Shown in pieces: positions 42,119 through 50,936 of a DNA stretch of 64,000 nt. Positions within the stretch are counted from its first letter, which is position 1. Every line of letters starts with the position of its first letter. The stretch is from Vibrio sinus (GTDB taxonomy: Bacteria; Pseudomonadota; Gammaproteobacteria; Enterobacterales; Vibrionaceae), in contig NZ_JAMKMR010000010.1 of assembly GCF_023634645.1 (NCBI RefSeq), positions 62,001 through 126,000 of the forward strand. Direction: 5' to 3'. The notes below the pieces were generated by a model. The model saw only the letters and a program-made list of their open reading frames with translations. It had not been told where the DNA came from and searched no databases. Position numbers and translations under genes: made by a program.

Positions 42119-42168
42119 AGGGCAATCGATTGGCTATGAATTATAAGTTCATAAAGTGCTATTTTCCA
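42119..42168 (-). promoter_or_regulatory. Candidate permease-gpt promoter with PurR-like operator
   Basis: A perfect -10 TATAAT lies at 42140-42145 on the minus strand, with a weak -35 (TGGAAA at 42163-42168). A near-palindrome CCAATCGATTGC at 42121-42134 matches the PurR core GCAANCGNTTGC with one change and sits at the expected start site. Repression by PurR would fit a purine salvage pair. Confidence 0.45.
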
Positions 42169-42261
42169 CCTCTATTATTTTCGACGGGTTAGTGACTTAA
42201 ATCGCAGGCCTACCATGAATGGATTAGGTCGTGGTTCAAATGGATAGTGAATTTTCAGGCA

Positions 42262-42290
42262 TAAAAAAAGCCACTCAATTCGAGTGGCTG
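42262..42290 (-). terminator. Terminator of the 28-codon ORF transcript
   Basis: CCAGCCACTCG...CGAGTGGCT hairpin followed by seven T on the minus strand. It lies about 90 bp past the small ORF stop and 185 bp before the permease start. Confidence 0.88.
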
Positions 42291-42381
42291 GTGAATCAAT
42301 TCAGTTTGAAACTGTAAGTAAATTCTAAAATCAAGGGGGTACTTAACGACCAAAGAAGAAGTTGCTATAAGCGGAGAATCC

Positions 42382-42468
42382 TTAGTAACCAAAACTGGTT
42401 GGATATATAAACCTACCCGTAAACATGGCACCACGTTTCCAGTAAGTTGCAGATGGTAAACCTTTCAT
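42382..42468 (-). CDS. Candidate 28-residue small protein or leader peptide
   Basis: An ATG frame encodes 28 residues, from MKGLPSATYWKRGAMF to FIYPTSFGY. AAGGTG at 42475-42480 gives a good Shine-Dalgarno with 6-base spacing. A promoter (42579-42606) and a strong terminator (42262-42290) frame it as a unit of about 310 bases. The peptide is basic and rich in aromatics (three Phe, three Tyr, one Trp), with no signal peptide or clear membrane helix. I do not recognise a family. It may be a free-standing small protein, a leader peptide, or incidental to a small RNA. It was too short for a general ORF survey. Confidence 0.55.
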   Translation of the reverse strand: MKGLPSATYWKRGAMFTGRFIYPTSFGY

Positions 42469-42578
42469 AAATATCACCTTAATAGTCAATTGAACACAGA
42501 CAAATTACTCTCGGTTCCTTGGAGGCGATAGAACGGACTCATCCATTAAGCATTTTTCTTCTTTCGAAGTTGGTAATC

Positions 42579-42606
42579 AATATACCACAATGTAATTAAA
42601 TTACAA
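42579..42606 (-). promoter_or_regulatory. Candidate promoter of the 28-codon ORF
   Basis: On the minus strand TTGTAA (42601-42606), a 16-bp spacer and TATATT (42579-42584) with an extended TGG before it. Start predicted near 42572, giving a leader of about 104 bases with an AGGA/CCTCC-rich structured look. The rest of 42607-42839, upstream of pepD, is AT-rich; I see no further gene there. Confidence 0.6.
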
Positions 42607-42839
42607 CTTCAAGTGATTGCAGTTTTTAATGGCGCACTATTTAATCAAAAAAGAATAAAAAAGGTAATAAATTTTCACTAATAGTGTTTTGGTGTTGTTT
42701 TCTATCATCACGCGTAGCTATGCAAAAATAAAATCTATCTATTTGGCGAATTTCCTTTCCTACAAGCTTGTATCTGGTGTTATTCTTGGCATCCTGTACG
42801 CCTAAATGAAGTAATACAATTATTAACTAGGAGTGAACC

Positions 42840-44312
42840 GTGTCTGATACTCATTCTGAAATTAGCACCCTATCGCCACAAATTGTCTGGCAATTTTTTG
42901 ACAAGATTTGTTCAATCCCTCACCCATCCAAACATGAAGAAGCACTGGCACAATACATTGTCAGCTGGGCCACCAAGCAAGGCCTAGCAGTAAAAAGAGA
43001 TGACGTAGGTAACGTATTCATTAAAAAGCCAGCCACACCTGGCATGGAAGGTAAGAAAGCGGTTGTACTGCAAGCGCACCTTGACATGGTCCCACAGAAA
43101 AATGAAGAAACAGACCATGACTTTGTTAAAGATCCAATTCGACCATATATTGATGGTGACTGGGTCACCGCTGATGGCACCACCTTAGGGTCAGATAACG
43201 GTATCGGCATGTCATCTTGCTTAGCTGTGCTAGCTTCCAATGACATTAAGCATGGCCCTATCGAAGTCCTTCTCACCATTGACGAAGAAGCTGGCATGAC
43301 AGGTGCACAAAACTTACAACCTGGCTGGCTTGAAGGCGACATCCTACTTAACACTGACTCTGAGCAAGAAGGCGAAGTGTACATGGGGTGCGCAGGCGGC
43401 ATAGATGGAGAGATCTCTTTCAACATCGATAGGGTCAAAATGCCTGCAGGCTACATTGCCCGTGAGCTCACTCTAAAAGGCTTGAAAGGTGGGCACTCTG
43501 GCTGTGATATCAATACTGGTCGGGGTAACGCTAACAAACTGGTAGCCCGATTCCTAGCCGCACACAGCCAAGAACTAGACCTACGTTTAATTAGCGTAAG
43601 AGGTGGAAGCCTGCGTAACGCTATCCCTCGTGAAGCGTTTGTACAGGTCGCTGTACCTGCAGAAAATCAAGCGAAACTTGAGGAGCTGTTCGCTCAATTT
43701 ACCGCACTTATTCAATCTGAACTTGGTAGCATTGAGACCAGCATGGTGTCTTTCAATGAAGCGATTGAAGAGCCTGCCGATGTATTCTCCATGCACGATC
43801 AACAGCGCATCATCGCCACATTAAACGCGTGCCCAAATGGGGTTGTAAGGATGAGCGATGATATCGAGGGCGTAGTAGAAACTTCCTTGAACCTTGGCGT
43901 GATCACCACTGATGGCAACAAAGTGACTATCTTGTGCTTGATTCGCTCCCTAATTGATTCAGGTCGTCTGCAAGTTGAGAGTACATTGAAGTCAGTCGCG
44001 GAATTGGCCAATGCATCAATTGAGTTTTCTGGCGCTTATCCTGGCTGGAAGCCTGACCCTGATTCAGAAATCATGGCAATATTCCGTGATATGTATGAAG
44101 GTATTTACGGCAATAAACCAAATATCATGGTCATTCATGCTGGATTAGAGTGCGGCCTGTTTAAAAAGCCTTATCCAAATATGGACATGGTTTCGTTTGG
44201 CCCAACTATCAAATTCCCACATTCACCTGACGAAAAAGTAAAAATCGATACGGTGGCGTTGTATTGGGAACAAATGGTCGCTCTGCTAGAGAATATCCCA
44301 GACAAAGCGTAA
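42840..44312 (+). CDS. pepD: Cytosol non-specific dipeptidase (aminoacyl-histidine dipeptidase)
   Basis: A 490-residue M20-family zinc dipeptidase (peptidase D) that hydrolyses Xaa-His and other dipeptides in the cytoplasm. Metal and catalytic residues are visible: His80 and Asp82 (QAHLDM), bridging Asp119 (GSDNGIG), Glu149 and Glu150 (IDEEAG) and Asp173 (NTDSEQEGEV). The lid domain fills about 205-390. The start is GTG at 42840, with TAGGAG upstream; it encodes MSDTHSEIST, like family N-termini. Length is near that of E. coli PepD (485). A terminator follows. Confidence 0.96.
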   Translation: MSDTHSEISTLSPQIVWQFFDKICSIPHPSKHEEALAQYIVSWATKQGLAVKRDDVGNVFIKKPATPGMEGKKAVVLQAHLDMVPQKNEETDHDFVKDPIRPYIDGDWVTADGTTLGSDNGIGMSSCLAVLASNDIKHGPIEVLLTIDEEAGMTGAQNLQPGWLEGDILLNTDSEQEGEVYMGCAGGIDGEISFNIDRVKMPAGYIARELTLKGLKGGHSGCDINTGRGNANKLVARFLAAHSQELDLRLISVRGGSLRNAIPREAFVQVAVPAENQAKLEELFAQFTALIQSELGSIETSMVSFNEAIEEPADVFSMHDQQRIIATLNACPNGVVRMSDDIEGVVETSLNLGVITTDGNKVTILCLIRSLIDSGRLQVESTLKSVAELANASIEFSGAYPGWKPDPDSEIMAIFRDMYEGIYGNKPNIMVIHAGLECGLFKKPYPNMDMVSFGPTIKFPHSPDEKVKIDTVALYWEQMVALLENIPDKA

Positions 44313-44332
44313 GTTGTCTCCACGCTTTAATC

Positions 44333-44364
44333 TAAAAAGCTGGCATTGTTTGCCAGCTTTTTAG
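44333..44364 (+). terminator. Terminator between pepD and the yggN-like gene
   Basis: AAAAAGCTGGCA / TGCCAGCTTTTT stem with a 6-base loop; T-rich on both strands, so it may serve both convergent genes. Confidence 0.9.
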
Positions 44365-44393
44365 TTTTGCTACAAGAGAGTGTGCCCTTTACC

Positions 44394-45140
44394 TCACTGC
44401 TTAAAAATATTGTACCCCTTAAGCTGTGGAATGTTTTGTTGCAACGTAATCTCTTCCTTTTTCAACTCCTTGAGCGATTGGCACATTTTCACTCCTTGCT
44501 TCTTCAGTTCTCCCGAATGGGTTTGCAGCTGACCTTCAACTTGAGTTTTTAGTGACGATATCTTGTTACTGAACTCCGTCAAATTGATCCCACCATTTTG
44601 ATTCATTTTAGATGACATCGCAGTGAAGGCTTGATTAACAAACTCACTATTAAATAACGATTTTGCTTTTTCAGCGTAAGCAGGCATCTCTTTTTTTGCC
44701 TTTGCAAAAGCATTGGCAGGCAGTATTAAACTGTCACCTTTATAATACTTATCTTGTATCTCGCCAACGAATGTCTTCAAAGATTGTTTGAAACGGTCAA
44801 ACGCGCCTGGTGTGCCTAAGCTTTTCGATACCTCATCAACAACCCCATCTGCAAACGTTAGATTTTGCGCGATCAGACTTTTAAACTCTGGGGAGTATTT
44901 CGCTACTTTTTGTCTATAACTGTCTAGTAAGCGGCTTTGCTGGCTATCGAGTTCTACCTTTTTTCCGCCGACCACAAGATTATCCGCCGGATCTACCGAT
45001 GCCTTCTGACCATTGGATTTGACAATAGTGATAGATTGACCAGTGATCTGAAGTTCATTGGCTAAATCTACCTTGCAAAGCGCCGCCCAACTTGAAAAAC
45101 TCAACAAAAAAGCGATAACGCCTATAAAATATTTTGTCAT
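44394..45140 (-). CDS. YggN/DUF2884-family periplasmic protein
   Basis: A 248-residue precursor with a Sec signal peptide (cleavage near residue 19, SWA|ALC). The mature protein begins with the pattern CKVDLANELQITGQSITI found in the DUF2884 (YggN-like) family and is mostly charged and helical, with Cys22 and Cys235 as the only mature cysteines and so a possible disulfide. Function is unknown. It is the gene downstream of dinB (gap 40 bp) and converges with pepD. Confidence 0.75.
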   Translation of the reverse strand: MTKYFIGVIAFLLSFSSWAALCKVDLANELQITGQSITIVKSNGQKASVDPADNLVVGGKKVELDSQQSRLLDSYRQKVAKYSPEFKSLIAQNLTFADGVVDEVSKSLGTPGAFDRFKQSLKTFVGEIQDKYYKGDSLILPANAFAKAKKEMPAYAEKAKSLFNSEFVNQAFTAMSSKMNQNGGINLTEFSNKISSLKTQVEGQLQTHSGELKKQGVKMCQSLKELKKEEITLQQNIPQLKGYNIFKQ

Positions 45141-45180
45141 GGAAATGATGTCCTATCTCTCATACATAAGGTCAACAGAC

Positions 45181-46257
45181 CTACTCTAACTCTTCGAAAA
45201 AACTCAACTGCCTGTGCTGCTCTTCAGGTTTTAGCATCACATTCAAACCAAGTAAGCGAATTTCTCGGCCTCTTTGTCTCTTCAGGATCTCAACGAGCAG
45301 CTGTCTAAAATAATTCAGCTCAAGCATGGGGTGAACATGCTCAATGGTTGTCAATGTAAAGTCAGCGAATTTTACTTTTATCCCCTGTTTTGCGATTTCT
45401 TGGCTTGGGTTAGCTTTTTTCAGCCTCAGCTCTAACTCAGGGTACAATTTGGACTCAATCACTTCCCAGCATTGTTCAAAACTGAGTATATTTTCACTAA
45501 ATGTTCGCTCAACACCAACGGATTTTCGCTCCCGTTCGATAACAATTGCTCGATTATCTATGCCTTGGCTCTTTTTCCATAGTGACGCACCTAATCGACC
45601 GAACTGACGCAATATCTGTCGATAATCACCAAGACGGATATCTTTGCCGGTATAGTAGCCTGCTTGATTGAGTTTCTGTATGCCAACTTTTCCAACTCCT
45701 GGTATTTTCTGCAGCGGTAAATCATCGATAAAGGTCTGAACCTCTTCAGGAGATATCACAAATTGTCCGTTAGGCTTATTAAAATCTGATGCCACTTTTG
45801 CTAGAAACTTAATTGGCGCTACCCCTGCTGACGCTGTAAGACCCAACTTATCAAAAATTTCTTGCCGAATAGCTGACGCAATCAAGGTTGCTGAGCCTTT
45901 GCAAAGCGGGCAGTCGGTAACATCAAGAAAGGCTTCGTCGAGCGATAGAGGTTCAATGAGTGGGGTATACTTGGCAAAGATCGTACGGATTTGAGCGGAG
46001 ATCGACTTGTAAACTTGCATTCGCCCTCGGACTACGACCAAATTAGGGCACAACTTCTTTGCTTGAGCAGTTGGCATCGCACTTCTAATACCATACTCCC
46101 GAGCGATGTAGTTACAAGTACTTAAAACCCCACGCTGCTTTTCACTGCCACCGACCGCAAGTGGAATATTTCTGTAGTCTGGATTGTCACGCATTTCAAC
46201 AGCAGCAAAAAAACAGTCCATATCTATATGTATGATTTTTCTGATTTTCTCCACCAT
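45181..46257 (-). CDS. dinB: DNA polymerase IV
   Basis: A 358-residue Y-family translesion polymerase. Catalytic residues lie in HIDMDCFFAAVE (Asp12) and SLDEAFLDV (Asp107, Glu108). The thumb HhH segment IPGVGKVGIQKL and little-finger domain follow. The C-terminus carries a beta-clamp binding motif QLSFF (349-353). Length matches E. coli DinB (351). A LexA-like box 17 bp upstream predicts SOS induction. It is divergent from the GGDEF regulator gene. Confidence 0.96.
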   Translation of the reverse strand: MVEKIRKIIHIDMDCFFAAVEMRDNPDYRNIPLAVGGSEKQRGVLSTCNYIAREYGIRSAMPTAQAKKLCPNLVVVRGRMQVYKSISAQIRTIFAKYTPLIEPLSLDEAFLDVTDCPLCKGSATLIASAIRQEIFDKLGLTASAGVAPIKFLAKVASDFNKPNGQFVISPEEVQTFIDDLPLQKIPGVGKVGIQKLNQAGYYTGKDIRLGDYRQILRQFGRLGASLWKKSQGIDNRAIVIERERKSVGVERTFSENILSFEQCWEVIESKLYPELELRLKKANPSQEIAKQGIKVKFADFTLTTIEHVHPMLELNYFRQLLVEILKRQRGREIRLLGLNVMLKPEEQHRQLSFFEELE

Positions 46258-46273
46258 TGCAACTTTTTAGGTA

Positions 46274-46289
46274 TTGTATATATAAACAG
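46274..46289 (-). promoter_or_regulatory. LexA box upstream of dinB
   Basis: CTGTTTATATATACAA on the minus strand differs from the consensus CTGTATATATATACAG at two positions and keeps the CTG half and AT-rich core. It lies 16-32 bases before the dinB start. Confidence 0.75.
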
Positions 46290-46323
46290 TATACCTCTAT
46301 CAACATTCTATGAGAATCAAAGA

Positions 46324-46350
46324 TTGTACGGCGATAAAATCTGCTATAAC
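46324..46350 (+). promoter_or_regulatory. Candidate promoter of the tandem-receiver GGDEF gene
   Basis: TTGTAC (46324-46329), 15-bp spacer, and an extended -10 TGCTATAAC (46342-46350). The leader would be about 100 bases. Confidence 0.45.
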
Positions 46351-46458
46351 TAACAATACGCCTTTATTATTTCCTTGTTTAAAGCGAAACACGGTAAGGT
46401 ACAAAGGTTACTCTCAATTCTTGATTAAAGCTGATGAAATGGAATTTAGGACACTACT

Positions 46459-47673
46459 TTGAAAAATAGAATTTTACTCGTGGAAGATAGTCGAGCCCTG
46501 AGGAATTTTCTGTATCAACAGTTAACTTCTTTAGGATGTGAGGTTGTCAGCTCGTCTTCGGTATCCGAAACGGAGAAAATCCTAGCTGAGGATAAAGGGT
46601 TTGTGTGTGCGGTGCTAGATTACTGCTTACCGGATGGAGAGAATGGAGAAGTCATTGATCTGGTCTTAGAAAGCAAGCTAAAGGTCGTGGTGCTCACTTC
46701 ATATTTTAATGGTGAGATTCGTGATCACTTTTTATCCAAAGGCGTATTGGAGTACATCCTTAAAGACAGCATGTGTTCGGTTTCTTATTTAATTCCTTTT
46801 ATTAAACGAATTATGAATAATGTCAGTCACCACGCTTTGGTCGTGGATGACTCATTTACCATGAGACAAAACATCATCAGACTACTTGATCATCAATATA
46901 TACGTACAACTCAAGCAATTGATGGACAAGACGCGATTGAAAAACTTGCCGAAAATCCAGATGTCACATTTATCATTACTGACTACGCCATGCCAAAAAT
47001 GGACGGAGTAGAGATGGTGAAAGAGGTCCGGCAGCTTTATAACCAAAATCAACTAGCCATATTAGGCCTTTCCGCTAGCTCTGATCGAACCTTAACCGCC
47101 CAATTTCTCAAAGCAGGCGCAAACGACTTCCTGTATAAGCCTTTCAATCAAGAAGAATTTTACTGCCGAGTTCACCAAATGCTGAACATGAAAGAAGCCA
47201 CGGATGAGCTATATAAAATGGCCAACCAAGATGTGCTGACTGGTTTATGGAATCGGCGCTACCTATTTGAACATGATGGCGAGCACTGTGGGGATAGAAA
47301 CATTGCTATGCTCGATATCGATTTCTTTAAAAAGGTCAATGATACCTACGGTCATAACGCAGGAGATCTCGTTTTAGTTGAAGTCGCCAATGTGATTAAA
47401 CAGAACTTTAAAGATGGGATTACTGTAAGGTTTGGTGGCGAGGAGTTTTGTATATTACAACATGGTGAGTTTGACAATTTTATCCACCGACTCGAAGCGA
47501 TGCGAGAGCAAATCGAAAAAGTTAGCGTGCCCTATGATGATAACTGCCTACAAGTCACCATCAGCATTGGCGCAACCAATACTAATGGTAACTTAGACCA
47601 GCAAATTACACTTGCCGATGAGAAGCTTTATTATGCCAAAGAAAACGGGCGAAATAGAGTCGCTTACGACTAG
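46459..47673 (+). CDS. Response regulator with two receiver domains and a GGEEF diguanylate cyclase domain
   Basis: A 404-residue cytoplasmic signalling protein. The first receiver (about 4-118) has Asp54 in LDYCLPDG; the second (about 125-243) has Asp175 in ITDYAMPKMDG and the Lys227 switch residue in YKPF. The GGDEF domain (about 253-404) has an intact GGEEF active site (326-330) in VRFGGEEF, so it should make c-di-GMP. The allosteric I-site RxxD is replaced by NFKD, suggesting no product inhibition. The best start is TTG at 46459, with AGGA 8 bases upstream; no in-frame ATG gives a full receiver. No histidine kinase gene lies beside it. Output targets unknown. Confidence 0.88.
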   Translation: MKNRILLVEDSRALRNFLYQQLTSLGCEVVSSSSVSETEKILAEDKGFVCAVLDYCLPDGENGEVIDLVLESKLKVVVLTSYFNGEIRDHFLSKGVLEYILKDSMCSVSYLIPFIKRIMNNVSHHALVVDDSFTMRQNIIRLLDHQYIRTTQAIDGQDAIEKLAENPDVTFIITDYAMPKMDGVEMVKEVRQLYNQNQLAILGLSASSDRTLTAQFLKAGANDFLYKPFNQEEFYCRVHQMLNMKEATDELYKMANQDVLTGLWNRRYLFEHDGEHCGDRNIAMLDIDFFKKVNDTYGHNAGDLVLVEVANVIKQNFKDGITVRFGGEEFCILQHGEFDNFIHRLEAMREQIEKVSVPYDDNCLQVTISIGATNTNGNLDQQITLADEKLYYAKENGRNRVAYD

Positions 47674-47690
47674 CCGCTAACCGTAAATAT

Positions 47691-47924
47691 CTACAAAATT
47701 TTATCTTTTTCCCATTCTGCTAGTTTCGCAGCTCTCGCCGCTTCTCTAGCCTCACGCTTTTTTCTCGCATCGCAGGGCTCTGGGCAATTACAAACTTTTT
47801 CAATACCCACCGCGCCTAGACCACCACAACTGCCACTGACCGTTTTGCGCTGCACGATATAACCGATAGCCATGCCAGCAATCACTAGCAAAAATATAGC
47901 AAATGTTATCAAAAATACTTCCAC
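47691..47924 (-). CDS. nqrM: Na+-NQR maturation factor NqrM
   Basis: A 77-residue protein (DUF539) with an N-terminal membrane helix (about 3-22) and four conserved cysteines: Cys33, Cys45, Cys47 and Cys51 (SGSCGG, VCNCPEPC). NqrM is required in Vibrio to assemble the iron centre between NqrD and NqrE, probably by delivering iron. The C-terminal tail is highly charged. It lies 10 bp after apbE at the end of the nqr cluster. Confidence 0.95.
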   Translation of the reverse strand: MEVFLITFAIFLLVIAGMAIGYIVQRKTVSGSCGGLGAVGIEKVCNCPEPCDARKKREAREAARAAKLAEWEKDKIL

Positions 47925-47934
47925 ATGTGCCTCT

Positions 47935-48996
47935 CTACTGTTTCTTCACGAATTGCTCAAACGTGTTAGAAGGATACTCCGCAAAGCCCTTGTCTGTTTT
48001 GACGATAAGTAACAGCGGAATCTTATGTTGGTTCGCTAATGCTATCGACTCTTTCTCTCCCATAATAGAAAACATAGTAGCGTAAGCATCGGCGGTCATG
48101 CAATTATCATCAATAACAGTAACAGAGACGACATGGTTTTGAATAGGGCGACCAGTTTTAGGATTGATAAGGTGAGAAAAACGTTTACCGTTTTCTTCAA
48201 AGTAATTTCTGTAATCACCTGATGTAGCGATCGCTTTATTTCCTACCTCAATAACCTGTTGCACGGTTCTTTGATCAGCTAGCGGTTTTTCAATTGCAAT
48301 CCGCCAAGGCACACCAGACTGGTTTTCCCCTTGTACACGTATTTCGCCACCAATATCCACCATCAAGTTGTTAATATGTAAACTGTCTTTTAGGTAATCA
48401 AAAACAAAGTCCACACCATAACCTTTAGCAATAGAGGATAAATCCACATATAAGTGTGAAATATCTTTGGAAAGCCTATAATCGGGCATCACCTTTAGAT
48501 GCTCATAACCCACCTCGGACAACCTTTGATGGATGAGCTTATCACTCGGAATTTGCTCTGGCCTTGCCTCGGGGCCGAAGCTCCATAAATTCACTAGAGG
48601 TCCAATAGTGACATCGTACACACCATCACTAAGCTTAGATATCCTGAGCGCTTCTTGTACCACTTTTGCCGTTGCGGCTGATACTTGGAAAGGCGTATCC
48701 GATTGAAACTGATTAAATCGGCTTAACTCTGAATCAGGCCGATAGGTTGACATCTGGTCATTGACAAGCTCGAGCCGTTCTTCCACCTGCTGACGTATAA
48801 CTTCAGGGCTTGGTAGGCCTGCTTGGTTAACCCATTTTATTGAATAGTAGGTGCCCATTGTGGTTCCGCTGATCGAAACCAGCTCGCGCTGCTGTCCGCA
48901 CCCAAAAAGTAGCAGAGCCGATAACCCTAACACTATGAGTTTTAGTGCGGTGATTGAAGAGTTCACGGAGGTTGCGTATCGTCTTATCCTAATCAT
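47935..48996 (-). CDS. apbE: FAD:protein FMN transferase (lipoprotein)
   Basis: A 353-residue enzyme that transfers FMN from FAD to threonines of NqrB and NqrC. A signal segment ends in a lipobox with Cys33 (LLFGC), so it is anchored at the periplasmic face. ISGTTMGTYYSIKW, LVDIGGEIRVQG and TSGDYRNYFE (substrate and Mg2+ regions) are present. The threonine acceptors are visible in both targets here: Thr236 of NqrB and Thr223 of NqrC. It lies after nqrF across a terminator and before nqrM. Confidence 0.95.
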   Translation of the reverse strand: MIRIRRYATSVNSSITALKLIVLGLSALLLFGCGQQRELVSISGTTMGTYYSIKWVNQAGLPSPEVIRQQVEERLELVNDQMSTYRPDSELSRFNQFQSDTPFQVSAATAKVVQEALRISKLSDGVYDVTIGPLVNLWSFGPEARPEQIPSDKLIHQRLSEVGYEHLKVMPDYRLSKDISHLYVDLSSIAKGYGVDFVFDYLKDSLHINNLMVDIGGEIRVQGENQSGVPWRIAIEKPLADQRTVQQVIEVGNKAIATSGDYRNYFEENGKRFSHLINPKTGRPIQNHVVSVTVIDDNCMTADAYATMFSIMGEKESIALANQHKIPLLLIVKTDKGFAEYPSNTFEQFVKKQ

Positions 48997-49017
48997 ATTT
49001 ACTTCATCAATTGCCAG

Positions 49018-49047
49018 TAAAAAATAAGGCTGCCTGTTGGCAGCCTC
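49018..49047 (-). terminator. Terminator between nqrF and apbE
   Basis: GGCTGCCAACAGGCAGCC hairpin followed by TTATTTTTT on the minus strand. It would end or reduce the nqrABCDEF message before apbE-nqrM. Confidence 0.85.
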
Positions 49048-49071
49048 GGATGTTATCTAGTGACCCAATCA

Positions 49072-50298
49072 TTAACCGCCGAAGTCATCTAAGAGAATGT
49101 TTTCATCCTCTACCCCTAAGTCTTTCAGCATGCCAATTACTGCAGCATTCATCATTGGTGGACCACACATATAATATTCGCAATCTTCTGGAGACTCGTG
49201 ATCTCTCAAATAGTTCTCATACAAGACATTGTGAATAAAGCCAGTATAACCTTCCCAATTATCTTCAGGCATCGGGTCGGAAAGCGCGCAGTACCAATTG
49301 AAGTTGTCATTTTCTGCTTGCAGGCCATCAAAATCTTCCACGTAGAACATTTCCCGTTTAGAGCGAGCACCATACCAAAAAGACATCTTGCGTTTTGAGT
49401 TCAATCGTTTTAGCTGATCGAAGATATGAGAGCGCATTGGTGCCATGCCAGCACCACCACCGACAAACACCATCTCAGCATCGGTATCTTTGGCAAAGAA
49501 CTCACCAAATGGGCCAGAGATGGTACATTTATCACCTTCTTTCAATGACCAAATATAGGAAGACATAATACCTGGTGGCACATCTGGGTTATTTGGTGGA
49601 GGCGTTGCTATACGGACATTGAGCATAATGATGCCCTCTTCTTCCGGATAGTTTGCCATCGAATAAGCGCGAATCGTTTCATCGTTAACTTTCGACTCGT
49701 AACGGAACAAATTGAACTTAGTCCAATCCTCGCGATATTCCTCGGGCACATCGAAATCCGCGTATTTAACATGGTGAGACGGCGCCTCAATTTGGATGTA
49801 GCCACCAGCACGAAACGGCACGGACTCTCCGTCAGGAATTTGCAGTTTAAGTTCCTTGATGAATGTCGCCTTGTTATCGTTAGAAATAACCGTACATTCC
49901 CACTTTTTAACGCCAAAAATCTCTTCTGGAAGCTCGATTTCCATGTCTGCTTTAACAGCAACTTGGCACGCTAATCGCTCACCTTCGCGCGCCTCACCTT
50001 TGGTAATGTGATCAAGTTCCGTGGGTAAAATATCACCACCACCAGATTTCACTTTTACTTTACATTGACCACATGAGCCACCACCACCACATGCTGAGGA
50101 TACAAAGACTCCAGATCCAGCTAAAGCACCAAGTAACTTGTCACCAGGGGCGGTTATGATCGACTTATCATCGTCTCCATTAATTGCAATGGTGATGTCA
50201 CCTGTCGGTACCAGTTTGGACTTAGCAAACAAAATCACTAACACCAATACCAGTACGATCAGGGTAAACATCACTACACCAAGAAGAATACTCTCCAT
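49072..50298 (-). CDS. nqrF: Na+-NQR subunit F
   Basis: A 408-residue subunit that oxidises NADH and passes electrons via FAD and a 2Fe-2S cluster into the pump. An N-terminal membrane helix (about 3-25) is followed by a ferredoxin domain with Cys70, Cys76, Cys79 and Cys111, an FAD-binding domain with [11 protein letters not shown], and an NADH domain with [14 protein letters not shown]. It ends LDDFGG, as in family members. It lies 33 bp after nqrE. Confidence 0.98.
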   Translation of the reverse strand: MESILLGVVMFTLIVLVLVLVILFAKSKLVPTGDITIAINGDDDKSIITAPGDKLLGALAGSGVFVSSACGGGGSCGQCKVKVKSGGGDILPTELDHITKGEAREGERLACQVAVKADMEIELPEEIFGVKKWECTVISNDNKATFIKELKLQIPDGESVPFRAGGYIQIEAPSHHVKYADFDVPEEYREDWTKFNLFRYESKVNDETIRAYSMANYPEEEGIIMLNVRIATPPPNNPDVPPGIMSSYIWSLKEGDKCTISGPFGEFFAKDTDAEMVFVGGGAGMAPMRSHIFDQLKRLNSKRKMSFWYGARSKREMFYVEDFDGLQAENDNFNWYCALSDPMPEDNWEGYTGFIHNVLYENYLRDHESPEDCEYYMCGPPMMNAAVIGMLKDLGVEDENILLDDFGG

Positions 50299-50331
50299 TG
50301 ACTAATCCTTTATTGTTGCGGTTTACCCGAC

Positions 50332-50928
50332 TTACAGTTGAACACCAGAGAAAGACATAAAACCTAACGCCATCAGACCCACAGAGATGAACGTGATACC
50401 TAAGCCACGTAATCCAGGGGGAACGTCAGAATACTTCATCTTCTCGCGAATGCCCGCAAGAGCAACAATGGCTAAAAGCCAGCCCACCCCAGAACCAAAG
50501 CCATATACTACTGATTCTGCGAAATTGTAATCGCGCTGCACCATAAACGACACACCACCAAAGATGGCACAGTTCACGGTAATCAAGGGCAGGAAAATAC
50601 CCAATGCGTTGTAAAGTGGTGGGAAAAAGCGGTCCAAAATCATCTCTAAGATTTGAACCAGAGCAGCGATAACACCAATGAAGGTGATGAAGTTAAGGAA
50701 GCTTAAATCAACACCTTGAATCAAGGCGTTTTCCTTAAGAACATGGTTGTAAACCAGCTCGTTCACTGGAACGGCAAGTGTTAATACCACGGTCACCGCT
50801 ACCCCAAGACCAAACGCGGTTTTTACTTTCTTGGATACGGCTAAGAAGGTACACATTCCCAAGAAAAACGCCAGTGCCATATTTTCTATGAATATGGATT
50901 TAACCAATAAGCTAATATAATGTTCCAT
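50332..50928 (-). CDS. nqrE: Na+-NQR subunit E
   Basis: A 198-residue inner-membrane subunit with six helices, a homologue of RnfA. With NqrD it frames an iron centre; Cys26 (LGMCTF) and Cys120 (NCAIFGG) are the candidate ligands. It starts [19 protein letters not shown], typical of the family, 8 bp after nqrD. Confidence 0.97.
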   Translation of the reverse strand: MEHYISLLVKSIFIENMALAFFLGMCTFLAVSKKVKTAFGLGVAVTVVLTLAVPVNELVYNHVLKENALIQGVDLSFLNFITFIGVIAALVQILEMILDRFFPPLYNALGIFLPLITVNCAIFGGVSFMVQRDYNFAESVVYGFGSGVGWLLAIVALAGIREKMKYSDVPPGLRGLGITFISVGLMALGFMSFSGVQL

Positions 50929-50936
50929 GGCGATTA

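Noticed and set aside
42078-42380. Purine riboswitch upstream of the permease
   Set aside because: I could not find the three-helix aptamer core expected of purine riboswitches; an operator-like site and a terminator explain the region better.
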